Below are positions 24,224 through 32,426 of a stretch of 59,826 nucleotides of DNA, piece after piece. The stretch is from a virus. How positions within the stretch are numbered: the first letter of the stretch is position 1; the number at the start of each line of letters is the position of its first letter. Made by a program: the position numbers and the translations under genes. The stretch is taken from the IMG/VR virus record IMGVR_UViG_3300021197_000662, positions 1-59,826 of that record; one strand, given 5' to 3'. The notes beneath the pieces were generated by a model that did no database searches, had not been told where the DNA came from, and saw only the letters and a program-made list of their open reading frames with translations.

Positions 24224-24387
24224 TACGCATTCCCCTTTTTCTTTGGTTTACGTCTGGAAATAATCTCAGCCAATGTGAGCTGAAAAACTGGTGTGGATTG
24301 GTACTGCTCATCTTGAAATGCAATCTGCTTGACGATTTCAGTTTTGTTGGCTGCATCAGGTGATGGAATGAAAGGTGATTTTTTCAC
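24223..24387 (-). CDS. Small basic hypothetical protein with GTG start (54 aa)
   Basis: The gene uses a GTG start at 24387 after AGGGAGCCACGCC and so is easily missed. The product is KKSPFIPSPDAANKTEIVKQ at its start and ends in ISRRKPKKKGNA, a strongly basic tail. It overlaps the next gene by one base (TAATG). It is apparently the first protein gene of the second minus-strand operon, preceded by a structured leader. Function unknown. Confidence 0.65.
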   Translation of the reverse strand: MKKSPFIPSPDAANKTEIVKQIAFQDEQYQSTPVFQLTLAEIISRRKPKKKGNA

Positions 24388-24668
24388 GGCGTGGCTCCCT
24401 GTTTCGCGTGTCTCATCATAACTGGGGTACGATCCCCAGCGACAGGTTTTGTTACAATGTCGGGTCTCTCTCGACTGCCCGATTACAGCGACACATGTGC
24501 CGCCTCAGTATTACCACCGCATCCATTATCCTAGTGTCAGGCCTAATCGATTTTTGCTTGGGCGTAGGCGTATTCAGATGCCATCAGAGCCGTAGTGCGG
24601 TAGTGTCCAGTCTTCGGGGTTGCTAGCCCCTCGCCCCAGTGGGCGGTTAAATCAGTAGCGGTGGCCTC
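24388..24668 (-). other. GC-rich structured leader of the second minus-strand operon
   Basis: About 280 bases upstream of the first gene are more GC-rich than the flanks and carry several hairpins: 24422-24427/24434-24439 (6 bp), 24460-24464/24478-24482, 24616-24619/24627-24630 and 24632-24636/24641-24645. At the 5' side on the minus strand is a perfect AGGAGG (near 24665) followed by 41 open codons down to a stop at 24543 but with no normal start codon. Short start-stop frames with weak ribosome sites (for example 24 codons near 24440-24520) also occur. It may be a regulatory leader, a decayed gene or an unusual start. Confidence 0.4.
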
Positions 24669-25226
24669 CTAAAAAATTTGACAAAAAAAACTTATTTCTT
24701 TTCGTAGCACAGCTAGACAACGCATGCAAACACTAAATGCATCTAACAACACTAATTTGTCAGAGGGTACAAATGTAAGCCGTTTGAACCATGCGTTTTG
24801 TTGTAGTGTGCCTCCTAATAAGTAGACGATCCAGAAACCACTATTATTGTGTGACCATGATATTTTTTTTCCTCTCAAACAGTAGACGTTTCAGAACGCA
24901 AAATTATTCACTGCTATTTTATTTTATTTTGAGACTGTGACATATCCGCAACACCAACCCTCAAAACACCCTAATATTTGTTTGTACACAAACAAGTTTG
25001 TTCACCATGTGTTCACGGTCTGGAACAAAACGTGAAAACGAGCGAGGTTGATCTGTGAGTAGGGGCTGGCGAAAGCCGTGTATCATTCCTACCAAAAACA
25101 CCTTTAATCGCTGTATGAGCTTCTATGGGCGTTTAATCGCCATGAACAAAAGGGGAACATTGCCATTTTGGGGGTTATTGTCTATATGTGAGGAATAGAG
25201 CCGATCTGGTGCGATTTAGGGTGTGA
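24669..25226. other. Non-coding region between early and late halves
   Basis: I see no convincing gene here. Features visible are a degenerate GTAC palindrome at 24757-24772 (TTGTCA-GAGG-GTACAA), an 18-base palindrome TTGTTTGT-AC-ACAAACAA at 24978-24995, two AGTAGACG copies at about 24823 and 24881, each followed by a CAGAA-type match, and two TTTAATCGC copies near 25110 and 25130. An open frame on the minus strand (24669-24878) has a TTG start and poor composition and is not called. Because early genes diverge leftward and late genes rightward from here, it may hold an origin or control region. Confidence 0.4.
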
Positions 25227-25250
25227 TGTTATTATTGTACGAGGGTACAA
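25227..25250 (+). promoter_or_regulatory. Extended -10 promoter with GTAC palindrome operator (start of late region)
   Basis: TG-T-TATTAT at 25227-25235 is followed at once by TTGTAC-GAGG-GTACAA (25235-25250). The palindrome would cover the transcription start about 60 bases before the small terminase gene. No good -35 is seen, as is usual with extended -10 promoters. Confidence 0.55.
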
Positions 25251-25312
25251 ATCCAAAAAGCCCGACCAAGCGATAGCGCATTTCGGTGGCACATCTATAG
25301 AGGGATAAAGAC

Positions 25313-25792
25313 ATGGGTAAAGACAAAGATAAGACAAACCATTTGAAGTTGGTTGTCAGTGCAGGCGATAAGCTAACCAGTAAACAGGAACACTTTTGTC
25401 AATTGGTTGCCAAGGGTGAAACCCTGACAGATGCATATCGACAAGCCTACGATGTGAGTGCCAAGACAAAGCCAAGCACAGTATGGACAAACGCCTCAAA
25501 GCTGGCCACAGAAAACACTAAGGTGTCACTAAGGATCAAGGCCATTACTGAGGAAATTACAGCGCGAAAGGCGACAGACGATGACCGCCTAAAAATCTGG
25601 ATCACTGATCGGTTAAAGACTGAAGCCATGGAAGCGGAGAGTGATAGCGCGCGCGTGGCAAGCTTGACCCAGCTAGGCAGATCGATTGGCATGTTCAGTG
25701 ACAGGGTTGAGACAGACAACGTGGCCGACAGATCAGCGGGTGAAATCGAAGCCGATATCCAGCGCAGGCTGGCATCGATCCTTGGCGAGTGA
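25313..25792 (+). CDS. terS: Terminase small subunit
   Basis: The 159-residue protein starts after AGAGGGATAAAGAC. LTSKQEHFCQLVAKGETLTDAYRQAYDVS, split over positions about 21-50, is the opening helix-turn-helix of the Terminase_2 small-subunit family, which binds phage DNA at the packaging start. The C-terminal half is helical and acidic, as expected for oligomer formation and large-subunit contact. The large terminase gene lies about 1 kb downstream. The gene is the first of the late half and follows an operator-bearing promoter. Confidence 0.8.
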   Translation: MGKDKDKTNHLKLVVSAGDKLTSKQEHFCQLVAKGETLTDAYRQAYDVSAKTKPSTVWTNASKLATENTKVSLRIKAITEEITARKATDDDRLKIWITDRLKTEAMEAESDSARVASLTQLGRSIGMFSDRVETDNVADRSAGEIEADIQRRLASILGE

Positions 25793-25897
25793 CCCTCCGC
25801 ATGAAGACTTGCTCCCGGGCTGACCCCCACCTACCCTCATCCCCCCTGTGACAGCATGGCCACTCCACACGCCCGTACATGAGGTTCTGCACGAGTA

Positions 25898-26122
25898 ATG
25901 CCCAATCTTTTCTCAACACCCTGCAATATGGAATGTAAGTTTAATGGCCCTATAAAGCCCACTGACAGCCTTTGCCTGATCTGTGGTATGACGAGTGCCG
26001 AAAGAGACGACTGGCCCCTTCTGACGGCTTCTGAGGCCGATGCCAAGTATGTTGAGATTCAGGCTAGGCTGGAAACGATATGGTTGATCTGGGAACTGAT
26101 GGAGGAACCAACACTTCAATAG
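25898..26122 (+). CDS. Small Cys-motif protein, DUF1289-like
   Basis: The 74-residue protein has the pattern TPC-x3-C, then CLICG, then ERDDW, matching the small zinc-ribbon-like DUF1289 proteins (C-x3-C and C-x2-C followed by a Glu/Arg-rich W segment). The upstream ribosome-binding site is weak (GAGG about 13 bases away), so the start is uncertain. Function unknown. It sits between the two terminase genes. Confidence 0.5.
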   Translation: MPNLFSTPCNMECKFNGPIKPTDSLCLICGMTSAERDDWPLLTASEADAKYVEIQARLETIWLIWELMEEPTLQ

Positions 26123-26133
26123 CCCCCCCCCTT

Positions 26134-26155
26134 TGTAATTTGTACTAGGGTACAA
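26134..26155 (+). promoter_or_regulatory. Possible -10 element with GTAC palindrome
   Basis: TGTAAT (26134-26139) is followed directly by TTGTAC-TAGG-GTACAA at 26140-26155, with perfect arms. The order, -10-like hexamer then palindrome, repeats that at 25227 and 38877. A TATAAT hexamer also occurs at 26212-26217. Confidence 0.5.
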
Positions 26156-26306
26156 CAAAATATTACTGCCGGGTATTTTACAGGATAACACCCTAGGAAT
26201 CTTACAGTCTGTATAATGATTATATTTATATATATATATACATATCTAGTTATAACACATAATCTGTTATATACTGCCTGTGAGTCGCTAAGTCTCCCGG
26301 CGGCTC

Positions 26307-26352
26307 CGGTGGGGTTGAGCGGCCTCCCTCGCTCCCCCACCGTCATTATTTT
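26307..26352 (+). terminator. Strong terminator-like hairpin before the terminase genes
   Basis: CGGTGGGG (26307-26314) pairs with CCCCACCG (26335-26342), and the inner GAGCG (26317-26321) pairs with CGCTC (26330-26334), giving 13 bp with a two-base bulge. TCATTATTTT follows. It lies inside the transcribed leader before the gene at 26376, so it may act as an attenuator rather than a final stop. Confidence 0.7.
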
Positions 26353-26362
26353 GGGAGATTGA

Positions 26363-26383
26363 ATGGGAGAGTGCATTGTCTAA
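26363..26383 (+). CDS. Possible leader peptide MGECIV
   Basis: ATG at 26363 follows GGGAGATTGA and encodes six residues before TAA. Its stop overlaps the start region of the next gene (TTG at 26376), and it lies just after the terminator-like hairpin. This could be a leader peptide for attenuation or translational coupling, but such short frames also arise by chance. Confidence 0.25.
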   Translation: MGECIV

Positions 26384-26624
26384 TAACGTTATCCAGTTTC
26401 CTCGTGGTGTAGGTCTTGACGACAAGACTGATCTTGACCCATATGAGATGTTTGGCGTTCTTCGTGACGAAGTAAAGATGACTGAGGCTATCGTTGTCGG
26501 CTGGACTGACGAGGGTAATCTGTTTATGTCAACGTCACATGGCAAGGCTCCTGATATGGTTTTTCTCTTGGAGCTGGCTAAGTCGGTTCTTTTGAACAGG
26601 TGCGTAAGTGACGAGGATGAGTGA
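26376..26624 (+). CDS. Hypothetical protein (82 aa)
   Basis: The start is TTG at 26376, with GGGAGAGTGCA as ribosome-binding site. The N-terminus, MSNNVIQFPRG, has the Asn-Val-Ile-Gln-Phe-Pro signature seen at the start of many small phage proteins. The product is acidic and includes a AIVVGWTDEGNLFMSTSHG beta segment. Function unknown. It overlaps the next gene by one to four bases and leads into the large terminase gene. Confidence 0.6.
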   Translation: MSNNVIQFPRGVGLDDKTDLDPYEMFGVLRDEVKMTEAIVVGWTDEGNLFMSTSHGKAPDMVFLLELAKSVLLNRCVSDEDE

Positions 26625-26842
26625 TGGACTTCTATACCTTTTTTGTCTTCTTCTCCGTAATCGTAACACCGGAAGGTGAGCTAAAGACGTTCTCAAAGAA
26701 CGTAACCGAATGTCCGACCCGTGAGATTGTTCTGGAATTACACAAGCCTAGGCTGGATAGGGGTGAGATAATTGACTGGGCCGCAACATGCTTGGAGACA
26801 AAACTCCCTCTGGACACAACCGTCAGGGGCTTGAAGACGTAA
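26624..26842 (+). CDS. Hypothetical protein (72 aa)
   Basis: The product starts at ATG 26624 (a GTG at 26621 is also possible) and is not recognised. The first 20 residues are hydrophobic and aromatic (DFYTFFVFFSVIVTPEG), too short and mixed for a clear membrane helix. GAGGATGA precedes it. The large terminase gene begins two bases after its stop. Confidence 0.5.
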   Translation: MDFYTFFVFFSVIVTPEGELKTFSKNVTECPTREIVLELHKPRLDRGEIIDWAATCLETKLPLDTTVRGLKT

Positions 26843-26843
26843 C

Positions 26844-28352
26844 ATGAGCCAGCTGGCAGTTATAAACAAGAAGATAGCTAACCTACCTCCTGATCAAAAA
26901 CAGGAGATACTGGATCTTTTGACTGAGCTTGACGAGGCGAAGAAGAAGGAACAGTCCAAGACAGAGTTTCTTCCGTTTGTTGAGCGTATGTGGCCAAGCT
27001 TTATTAGCGGTAAGCATCACTCAATCATGGCAGATGCCTTTGAAAGGGTTGCCAATGGTGACCTGAAGCGCCTGATTATCAATATGCCACCACGACATAC
27101 CAAGTCCGAGTTTGCATCCTATCTGTTTCCGGCATGGTTTCTTGGCAGATACCCCGAAAAGAAAATCATTCAGACCGCACACACGGCAGAACTGGCTGTA
27201 GGTTTTGGCCGTAAGGTGAGGAACCTTATCAACCAGACTGATTTCCAACAGGTATTCCCCGGCATATCCCTGTCGTCTGACTCAAAAGCTGCCGGAAGAT
27301 GGAACACAAACAAGAGAGGTGACTATTTTGCTATTGGTGTTGGTGGTGCAGTTACTGGTAAAGGTGCTGACGTTCTCATTATTGACGACCCCCACTCGGA
27401 GCAGGAGGCGGCATTGGGGGCTTACAACCCAGAAGTCTACGACAAGGTATACGAATGGTACACATCAGGACCGCGTCAGAGACTACAACCGGGTGGAGCG
27501 ATCATTGTAGTGATGACAAGATGGTCTGTCAGGGACTTAACCGGACAGATTGTTAAAGCAGCTACCCAAAGAACAGGCGCAGATGAGTGGGAAGTCATTG
27601 AGTTGCCCGCTATTATGCCATCTGGTGACCCTTTATGGCCTGAGTTCTGGCCCGCAGATCAGTTAGAGGCACTAAAAGCCGAACTTCCTGTGTCTAAATG
27701 GTCGGCACAGTACCAACAGGACCCAACTTCAGAAGAAGGAGCCTTGATTAAGCGAGAATGGTGGCAGGAATGGGAAAAAGATAGCCCGCCACCGTGCGAA
27801 GCAATCATTCAGAGCTGGGATACTGCGTTCCTCAAAACGCAGCGAGCGGATTATTCCGCTTGTACCACATGGGGTATCTTCAATATGCCGAATGAGGACG
27901 GGGTAACAGTCCCAAACCTTATTCTTTTGGACGCATACAAGGAAAAACTAGAGTTTCCAGAGCTAAAACGTGCTGCTTACGATAAATACTGGGAATTTGA
28001 GCCTGACCAGATGATTGTTGAGGCTAAAGCTGCCGGTTCTCCGCTTATTTTTGAGTTAAGGGCCATGGGAATACCAGTTACGGAGTTTACACCCTCCCGT
28101 GGACAGGATAAGATAGCTAGAGTTAACGCAGTCAGCGATCTTTTTGCCTCTGGTGTGATATGGTGTCCTGCAACTAGGTGGGCTGATGAAGTTATTGAGG
28201 AATGTGCGTCATTCCCTGCGGGGGAGCATGACGATTTGGTGGATTCCACCACTCAAGCATTGCTGAGATTCCGTCAGGGAGGATGGATTAGAAGCTCTAT
28301 GGATGAATGGGACGATGAGCCTTCTTACAGAAGGCCAGTAGAATACTACTAA
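26844..28352 (+). CDS. terL: Terminase large subunit
   Basis: The 502-residue protein has a Walker A-like PPRHTKSEF (82-90), Walker B DVLIIDDPHS (176-185) and a C-terminal nuclease with Asp in QSWDTAF (about 320) and Asp residues in GEHDDLVDSTTQAL near residue 465. It is the packaging motor: ATP-driven DNA translocation into the procapsid and cutting of concatemers. The PPRHTKS version of the ATPase motif is frequent in podoviruses that package by a headful-like mode. It precedes the portal gene directly, as usual. Confidence 0.92.
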   Translation: MSQLAVINKKIANLPPDQKQEILDLLTELDEAKKKEQSKTEFLPFVERMWPSFISGKHHSIMADAFERVANGDLKRLIINMPPRHTKSEFASYLFPAWFLGRYPEKKIIQTAHTAELAVGFGRKVRNLINQTDFQQVFPGISLSSDSKAAGRWNTNKRGDYFAIGVGGAVTGKGADVLIIDDPHSEQEAALGAYNPEVYDKVYEWYTSGPRQRLQPGGAIIVVMTRWSVRDLTGQIVKAATQRTGADEWEVIELPAIMPSGDPLWPEFWPADQLEALKAELPVSKWSAQYQQDPTSEEGALIKREWWQEWEKDSPPPCEAIIQSWDTAFLKTQRADYSACTTWGIFNMPNEDGVTVPNLILLDAYKEKLEFPELKRAAYDKYWEFEPDQMIVEAKAAGSPLIFELRAMGIPVTEFTPSRGQDKIARVNAVSDLFASGVIWCPATRWADEVIEECASFPAGEHDDLVDSTTQALLRFRQGGWIRSSMDEWDDEPSYRRPVEYY

Positions 28353-28366
28353 AAAGACCGTTACTC

Positions 28367-28375
28367 TGTTATTAT
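28367..28375 (+). promoter_or_regulatory. Extended -10 promoter before the portal gene
   Basis: TG-T-TATTAT, identical to the element at 25227-25235, lies 32 bases before the portal start codon in the short gap after the large terminase. No clear -35 was found. Confidence 0.4.
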
Positions 28376-28406
28376 GAAAAAATTATACAAACAATAGGAT
28401 TTTGGC

Positions 28407-30845
28407 ATGGCTGTGGAAAAACAAATGATTCCCTCTGATCTCGACATAGAGGATACAGATGAAGTTGAGGTTGAGATTGTTAATCCTGACGCTGTAGGTA
28501 TTACATCTGAAGGGGAGTCAATGGTCATAGATTTCACAGGTGATGTGACTGAGGACATGATCGGACCTGACCATGACAGCAACCTAGCCGAGTATCTTGA
28601 AGAGGGTGAGCTAGAGGGTTTGGCATCCGAGCTTGTTGATGACTTTGTTGCTGACAGACAATCCAGAAAAGACTGGGCGCGATCATACGTCAAGGGTCTT
28701 GACCTATTGGGAATGAAGATTGAAGAAAGAACCCAGCCATGGGCTGGTGCTGCTGGTGTTTTCCACCCAGTTCTTACTGAAGCTGTTGTCCGATTCCAAG
28801 CCCAAGCAATGGGAGAGCTGTTTCCTGCGTCCGGACCTGTCCGTACAAAGATTATGGGAAAAGTGGATCTTGATAAGCAGGAACAGGCGCAGCGTGTAGA
28901 AACGGAAATGAATTATCTTCTTACTGAGGAGATGACAGAGTACCGCGATGAAACAGAGCAGATGCTTTTCCGTCTGCCCCTTGCTGGATCTTCTTTCAAA
29001 AAAGTTTATTACGATCCTATCAATGAACGCCCCGCTGCCATGTTTGTGCCAGCAGAAGATTTTGTAGTTTCCTACGGCGCTGCCGATCTTGCTACATGCC
29101 CACGTTACACGCATGTAATGAAAAAAACAGAAAATGAAATAATAGAGCTTCAGGTGGCTGGCTTTTATCTTGATGTCGATCTTCCGGCTCCAGAGCCTGA
29201 TTATTCTGATATTCAGGAAAAGTATGATGAGATTGATGGTGAGACTGCTGTCCTTGAGGACGATGATCGGCACACCATACTTGAGGTTCATGCTGACCTT
29301 AACCTGCCAGAGCCTTTCGATGATCCGGATGGTTTGGCGCGTCCGTATGTTGTCACCATAGATAAGTCCAGTTTGACAATCTTGTCCATAAGGAGAAACT
29401 GGTATGAAGACGATACTAAGAAGCGTAAAAGACCGCACTTTGTTCACTATAGATACTTACCGGGCCTTGGGTTCTATGGAACGGGTCTTATTCATCTTAT
29501 TGGTGGTCTTGCTAAAAGCGCCACAAGTATTCTTCGACAGCTTATTGACGCTGGCACACTCAGCAACCTCCCCGCTGGCCTTAAAGCTCGCGGGCTTCGT
29601 ATTAAAGGTGACGATTCGCCTCTCATGCCGGGTGAGTTCCGCGATGTGGACGTACCGGGTGGTGCGATTCGGGATTCGATTGCATTCCTTCCTTACAAGG
29701 AGCCATCATCAGTATTATACCAGTTGCTCGGAAACCTCGTGGAAGAGGGGCGAAGGATTGGCTCCGTTGCTGATGTACAAGTTGGAAACCTCAACCCGCA
29801 AGCTCCGGTCGGAACTACACTAGCTCTTATGGAGCGAAGCATGAAGGTCATGTCTGGCGTTCAGGCTCGTCTTCATGCGGCTTTAAAAAACGAACTTCGT
29901 ATTCTTGCAAAAGTAGTTCGTGACTATATGCCGCCAGAATACAATTACGATATGGAAGGCGACTTCAATCGCCAACAGGACTTTGATAAGCGTGTGGATG
30001 TTATTCCTGTATCAGATCCTAATGCTGCCACAATGGCACAGCGTGTCGTCCAGTATCAGGCTGCCATGCAGTTAGCTCAGCAAGCTCCCAATCTTTATAA
30101 TATGGGTAAACTTCATCGTCAGATGCTTGAGGTACTTGGGATTAAAGACGCTGATGAAATTGTTAAGCTTCCAGATGACATAAAGCCGTCAGACCCTGTC
30201 ACAGAAAACATGGCTCTTCTAAAACAGGAGCCTGTTAAGGCGTTTAAGTATCAGGATCACGAAGCGCATATTCAGGTTCACATGGCTGCGGCCCAAGATC
30301 CAAAGCTTATGGAAATCATTGGACAGTCTCCTTTCGCTGGAGCAATACAGGCGTCTCTTGCAGCGCACGTTACAGAGCATGTCGCCTTGCAGTACAGAAA
30401 AGAAATAGAAAAGAATCTTGGTGTAGGATTGCCTGACGAAGAAAAGCCTTTACCAGAAGATGTCGAGATAGAAATATCAAGACTTTCTGCTGAAGCAGCA
30501 GGCAAACTCCTTCGTAAGGATCAGGCTGAGGCAGCGCAAAAACAAGCCCAGCAGCAACAGCAAGATCCTCTTACCCAGATACAGCAACGTGAGCTAAAGC
30601 TGAAAGAGGATGAGTTCCAGCATAAAAAACAACTTGATATTGCTAAGCTTCAAGCCGATATTGAGTCCAAGGCTTCAAACGTTGAGGTTCAAAAAGATCG
30701 TTTGCAGTCAGAAGAAAAGCGTGAGGGCGCTCGCCTTGGCGTTAAGGTGGCAACAGAGACTGACAACGCCCGAAGAGAAGATATTAAGCAGGGCATAGAG
30801 TTAGGTCGTGAAATAGCAAAGGACTTGGTGGAGACTGATGAATGA
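28407..30845 (+). CDS. Portal protein
   Basis: The 812-residue protein sits between terminase and scaffold genes. An acidic N-terminus precedes a core containing RKDWARSYVKGLDLLGMK, then GFYGTGLIHLIGGLAKSATS and VGTTLALMERSMKVMSGVQA. These segments match large portal proteins of short-tailed phages, which form the twelve-fold ring through which DNA enters. The C-terminal 130 residues are Gln/Lys/Glu-rich and predicted coiled coil, a possible barrel or scaffold contact. The length is typical of P22-type portals. Confidence rests on these motifs and gene order. Confidence 0.85.
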   Translation: MAVEKQMIPSDLDIEDTDEVEVEIVNPDAVGITSEGESMVIDFTGDVTEDMIGPDHDSNLAEYLEEGELEGLASELVDDFVADRQSRKDWARSYVKGLDLLGMKIEERTQPWAGAAGVFHPVLTEAVVRFQAQAMGELFPASGPVRTKIMGKVDLDKQEQAQRVETEMNYLLTEEMTEYRDETEQMLFRLPLAGSSFKKVYYDPINERPAAMFVPAEDFVVSYGAADLATCPRYTHVMKKTENEIIELQVAGFYLDVDLPAPEPDYSDIQEKYDEIDGETAVLEDDDRHTILEVHADLNLPEPFDDPDGLARPYVVTIDKSSLTILSIRRNWYEDDTKKRKRPHFVHYRYLPGLGFYGTGLIHLIGGLAKSATSILRQLIDAGTLSNLPAGLKARGLRIKGDDSPLMPGEFRDVDVPGGAIRDSIAFLPYKEPSSVLYQLLGNLVEEGRRIGSVADVQVGNLNPQAPVGTTLALMERSMKVMSGVQARLHAALKNELRILAKVVRDYMPPEYNYDMEGDFNRQQDFDKRVDVIPVSDPNAATMAQRVVQYQAAMQLAQQAPNLYNMGKLHRQMLEVLGIKDADEIVKLPDDIKPSDPVTENMALLKQEPVKAFKYQDHEAHIQVHMAAAQDPKLMEIIGQSPFAGAIQASLAAHVTEHVALQYRKEIEKNLGVGLPDEEKPLPEDVEIEISRLSAEAAGKLLRKDQAEAAQKQAQQQQQDPLTQIQQRELKLKEDEFQHKKQLDIAKLQADIESKASNVEVQKDRLQSEEKREGARLGVKVATETDNARREDIKQGIELGREIAKDLVETDE

Positions 30846-31020
30846 ACTTGATTTTGTAAAAGACAAGATAAGGAACTATTTGAATGATATCGCTGACCAT
30901 ATGGCCGGTGGCGGATGCGGAAACCACGAGGAGTATGTTCGACTCGTTGGCAAAGTGGAAGCTCTCGCGCTTATTGAAAGGGACATTCTCGATTTGCAAA
31001 AGAAGTACGAAGAATCATAA
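30838..31020 (+). CDS. Small hypothetical protein (60 aa)
   Basis: The product is not recognised. It is helical, with a Gly-rich turn (HMAGGGCGNHEEYVRLVGKV) between two helices. The ATG at 30838 overlaps the portal end by eight bases, suggesting translational coupling. Small proteins of this kind are often found beside portals in marine podoviruses, but I cannot assign a role. Confidence 0.6.
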   Translation: MNELDFVKDKIRNYLNDIADHMAGGGCGNHEEYVRLVGKVEALALIERDILDLQKKYEES

Positions 31021-31125
31021 GGCTTCCGCTTCTGATTCAATTGAGTTATATTGTAAATGTGGAGACTTTCAGGGCGAAAACCCTGCAAGGTACTGTGAAC
31101 CTAAATCACTGCAAAAGGAACAGAA

Positions 31126-31494
31126 ATGTATTCTGCTGAAAAAACGGTTGATGAGTCTATCGCCCGCAAAATGCCAGAACCGACTGGCTACAAACTTTTG
31201 ATTAAGCCGCTTGAGGTTAAAGAAAAAACAGAATCTGGAATTTACATAACTGATACACTGAAGAATGCGGAACAGACCGCTTCAGTTCTTGGTTTTGTAG
31301 TGAAGGTTGGGCTGGACGCTTATAAGGATACTGAGAAGTTTCCTAATGGCCCTTACTGTAAAGAAGGTGACTTTGTGATTTTTCGTTCTTATTCCGGTAC
31401 AAGGTTTAAGATTGAAAAACAGGAGTTCCGTCTTATCAATGATGACACTGTTGAAGCCGTCATCGATGACCCAAGGGGATACGCAAGAGCATGA
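31126..31494 (+). CDS. GroES-like co-chaperonin
   Basis: The 122-residue protein has AAAGGA upstream. Its sequence TGYKLLIKPLEVKEKTESGIYI, split here at residues about 20-41, resembles the first strands of GroES, followed by an expected mobile-loop region and KEGDFVIFRSYSGTRF, the conserved strand before the domed end. GroES-like proteins cap chaperonin chambers; phage versions (T4 gp31 type) substitute for host GroES so that the capsid protein can fold. Its place between portal and scaffold genes fits capsid folding. No phage GroEL gene was seen, so it would pair with host GroEL. Confidence 0.8.
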   Translation: MYSAEKTVDESIARKMPEPTGYKLLIKPLEVKEKTESGIYITDTLKNAEQTASVLGFVVKVGLDAYKDTEKFPNGPYCKEGDFVIFRSYSGTRFKIEKQEFRLINDDTVEAVIDDPRGYARA

Positions 31495-32426
31495 ACAATA
31501 CAGCTGAGAAGTTAGAAGATGACTCTATTGAGGTAGAGTTGGAGGACAATTCTGAACTTGAGGTGGACATCGTTGATGACACCCCAGATGAAGATAAGGG
31601 CAAACCTCGCCGCGCCGATGAAGCTGAGGCTATAATCCCAGAGGACGATGAGATCGCTCAATATAGCGGTAGCGTTCAGAAACGGATTAAACAGCTAAAG
31701 TTTGAATACCATGAAGAGAGACGCCGTAAAGAAGAGGCGTCTAGGCTTCAGGACGAGGCGGTTGATTACGCTCGTAAGATTACTGAGGAGAACCAGAAAC
31801 TCCGCAAAACCCTTGAAGAGGGTGAAGGCGTTCTGGTGGAGCAAGCAAAGAGCAGAGTTGAGGCTGAGCTTGAACGTGCTAAGTCTGCTTATAAGGAGGC
31901 CTACGAGACAGGCGATCCTGATAAACTGATTGACGCTCAAGAAAAGCTAAGCTCTCTTCAGAATGAAAAGTTTAGGGTAGAGTCTTATAAGCCCAAGCCT
32001 CAAGTAAAGCAGGAGATGCCTGTAGAGCTTGAGAAAAAGCCAAAAGTTCCAGAGCCAGACGAGAAAACAAAAGCGTGGGCATCACAGAACGAATGGTTTG
32101 GCAGTGACTCTGGAATGACAGGTTATGCCTTTGGTGTGCATGAAACCTTGGTAAAACAAGGAATCAATCCGCAGACACAGGCAGATGAGTATTACCGGCG
32201 TATAGATGAGTCTATGCGTGAACGGTTCCCAGACAAGTTTGATGAGCAGCAAGTTGAGGCTGCACCTGTTCGTCAAGCTGGTTCCGTGGTTGCCCCCGCC
32301 CAGCGGAGTGCAAAAAAACCACGCAGAGTGCAATTAACCTCAACACAAGTCGCTCTCGCCAAGCGCCTTGGCCTTACGGCAGAACAATATGCGGCGCAAC
32401 TCTTGAAGGAGGCATCTAATGTCTAA
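31491..32426 (+). CDS. Scaffolding protein
   Basis: The 311-residue protein overlaps the GroES-like gene by four bases. It is acidic at the N-terminus and has a long central coiled coil (HEERRRKEEASRLQ through RVEAELERAKSAYKEAYE). The end is basic and helical (LTSTQVALAKRLGLTAEQYA), as in scaffolds whose C-terminus binds the capsid protein. Position before the capsid genes supports the call. Scaffolds guide procapsid assembly and leave afterwards. There is no obvious protease domain. Confidence 0.75.
   Translation: MNNTAEKLEDDSIEVELEDNSELEVDIVDDTPDEDKGKPRRADEAEAIIPEDDEIAQYSGSVQKRIKQLKFEYHEERRRKEEASRLQDEAVDYARKITEENQKLRKTLEEGEGVLVEQAKSRVEAELERAKSAYKEAYETGDPDKLIDAQEKLSSLQNEKFRVESYKPKPQVKQEMPVELEKKPKVPEPDEKTKAWASQNEWFGSDSGMTGYAFGVHETLVKQGINPQTQADEYYRRIDESMRERFPDKFDEQQVEAAPVRQAGSVVAPAQRSAKKPRRVQLTSTQVALAKRLGLTAEQYAAQLLKEASNV

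Noticed and set aside
24669-24878. Minus-strand open frame in the non-coding region
   Set aside because: It has a TTG start, no good ribosome site and a hydrophobic, unpatterned composition; the region carries palindromes and repeats instead.
28704-29447. Long minus-strand open frame inside the portal gene
   Set aside because: The plus-strand portal protein is well supported by motifs and gene order, so this is a shadow frame.
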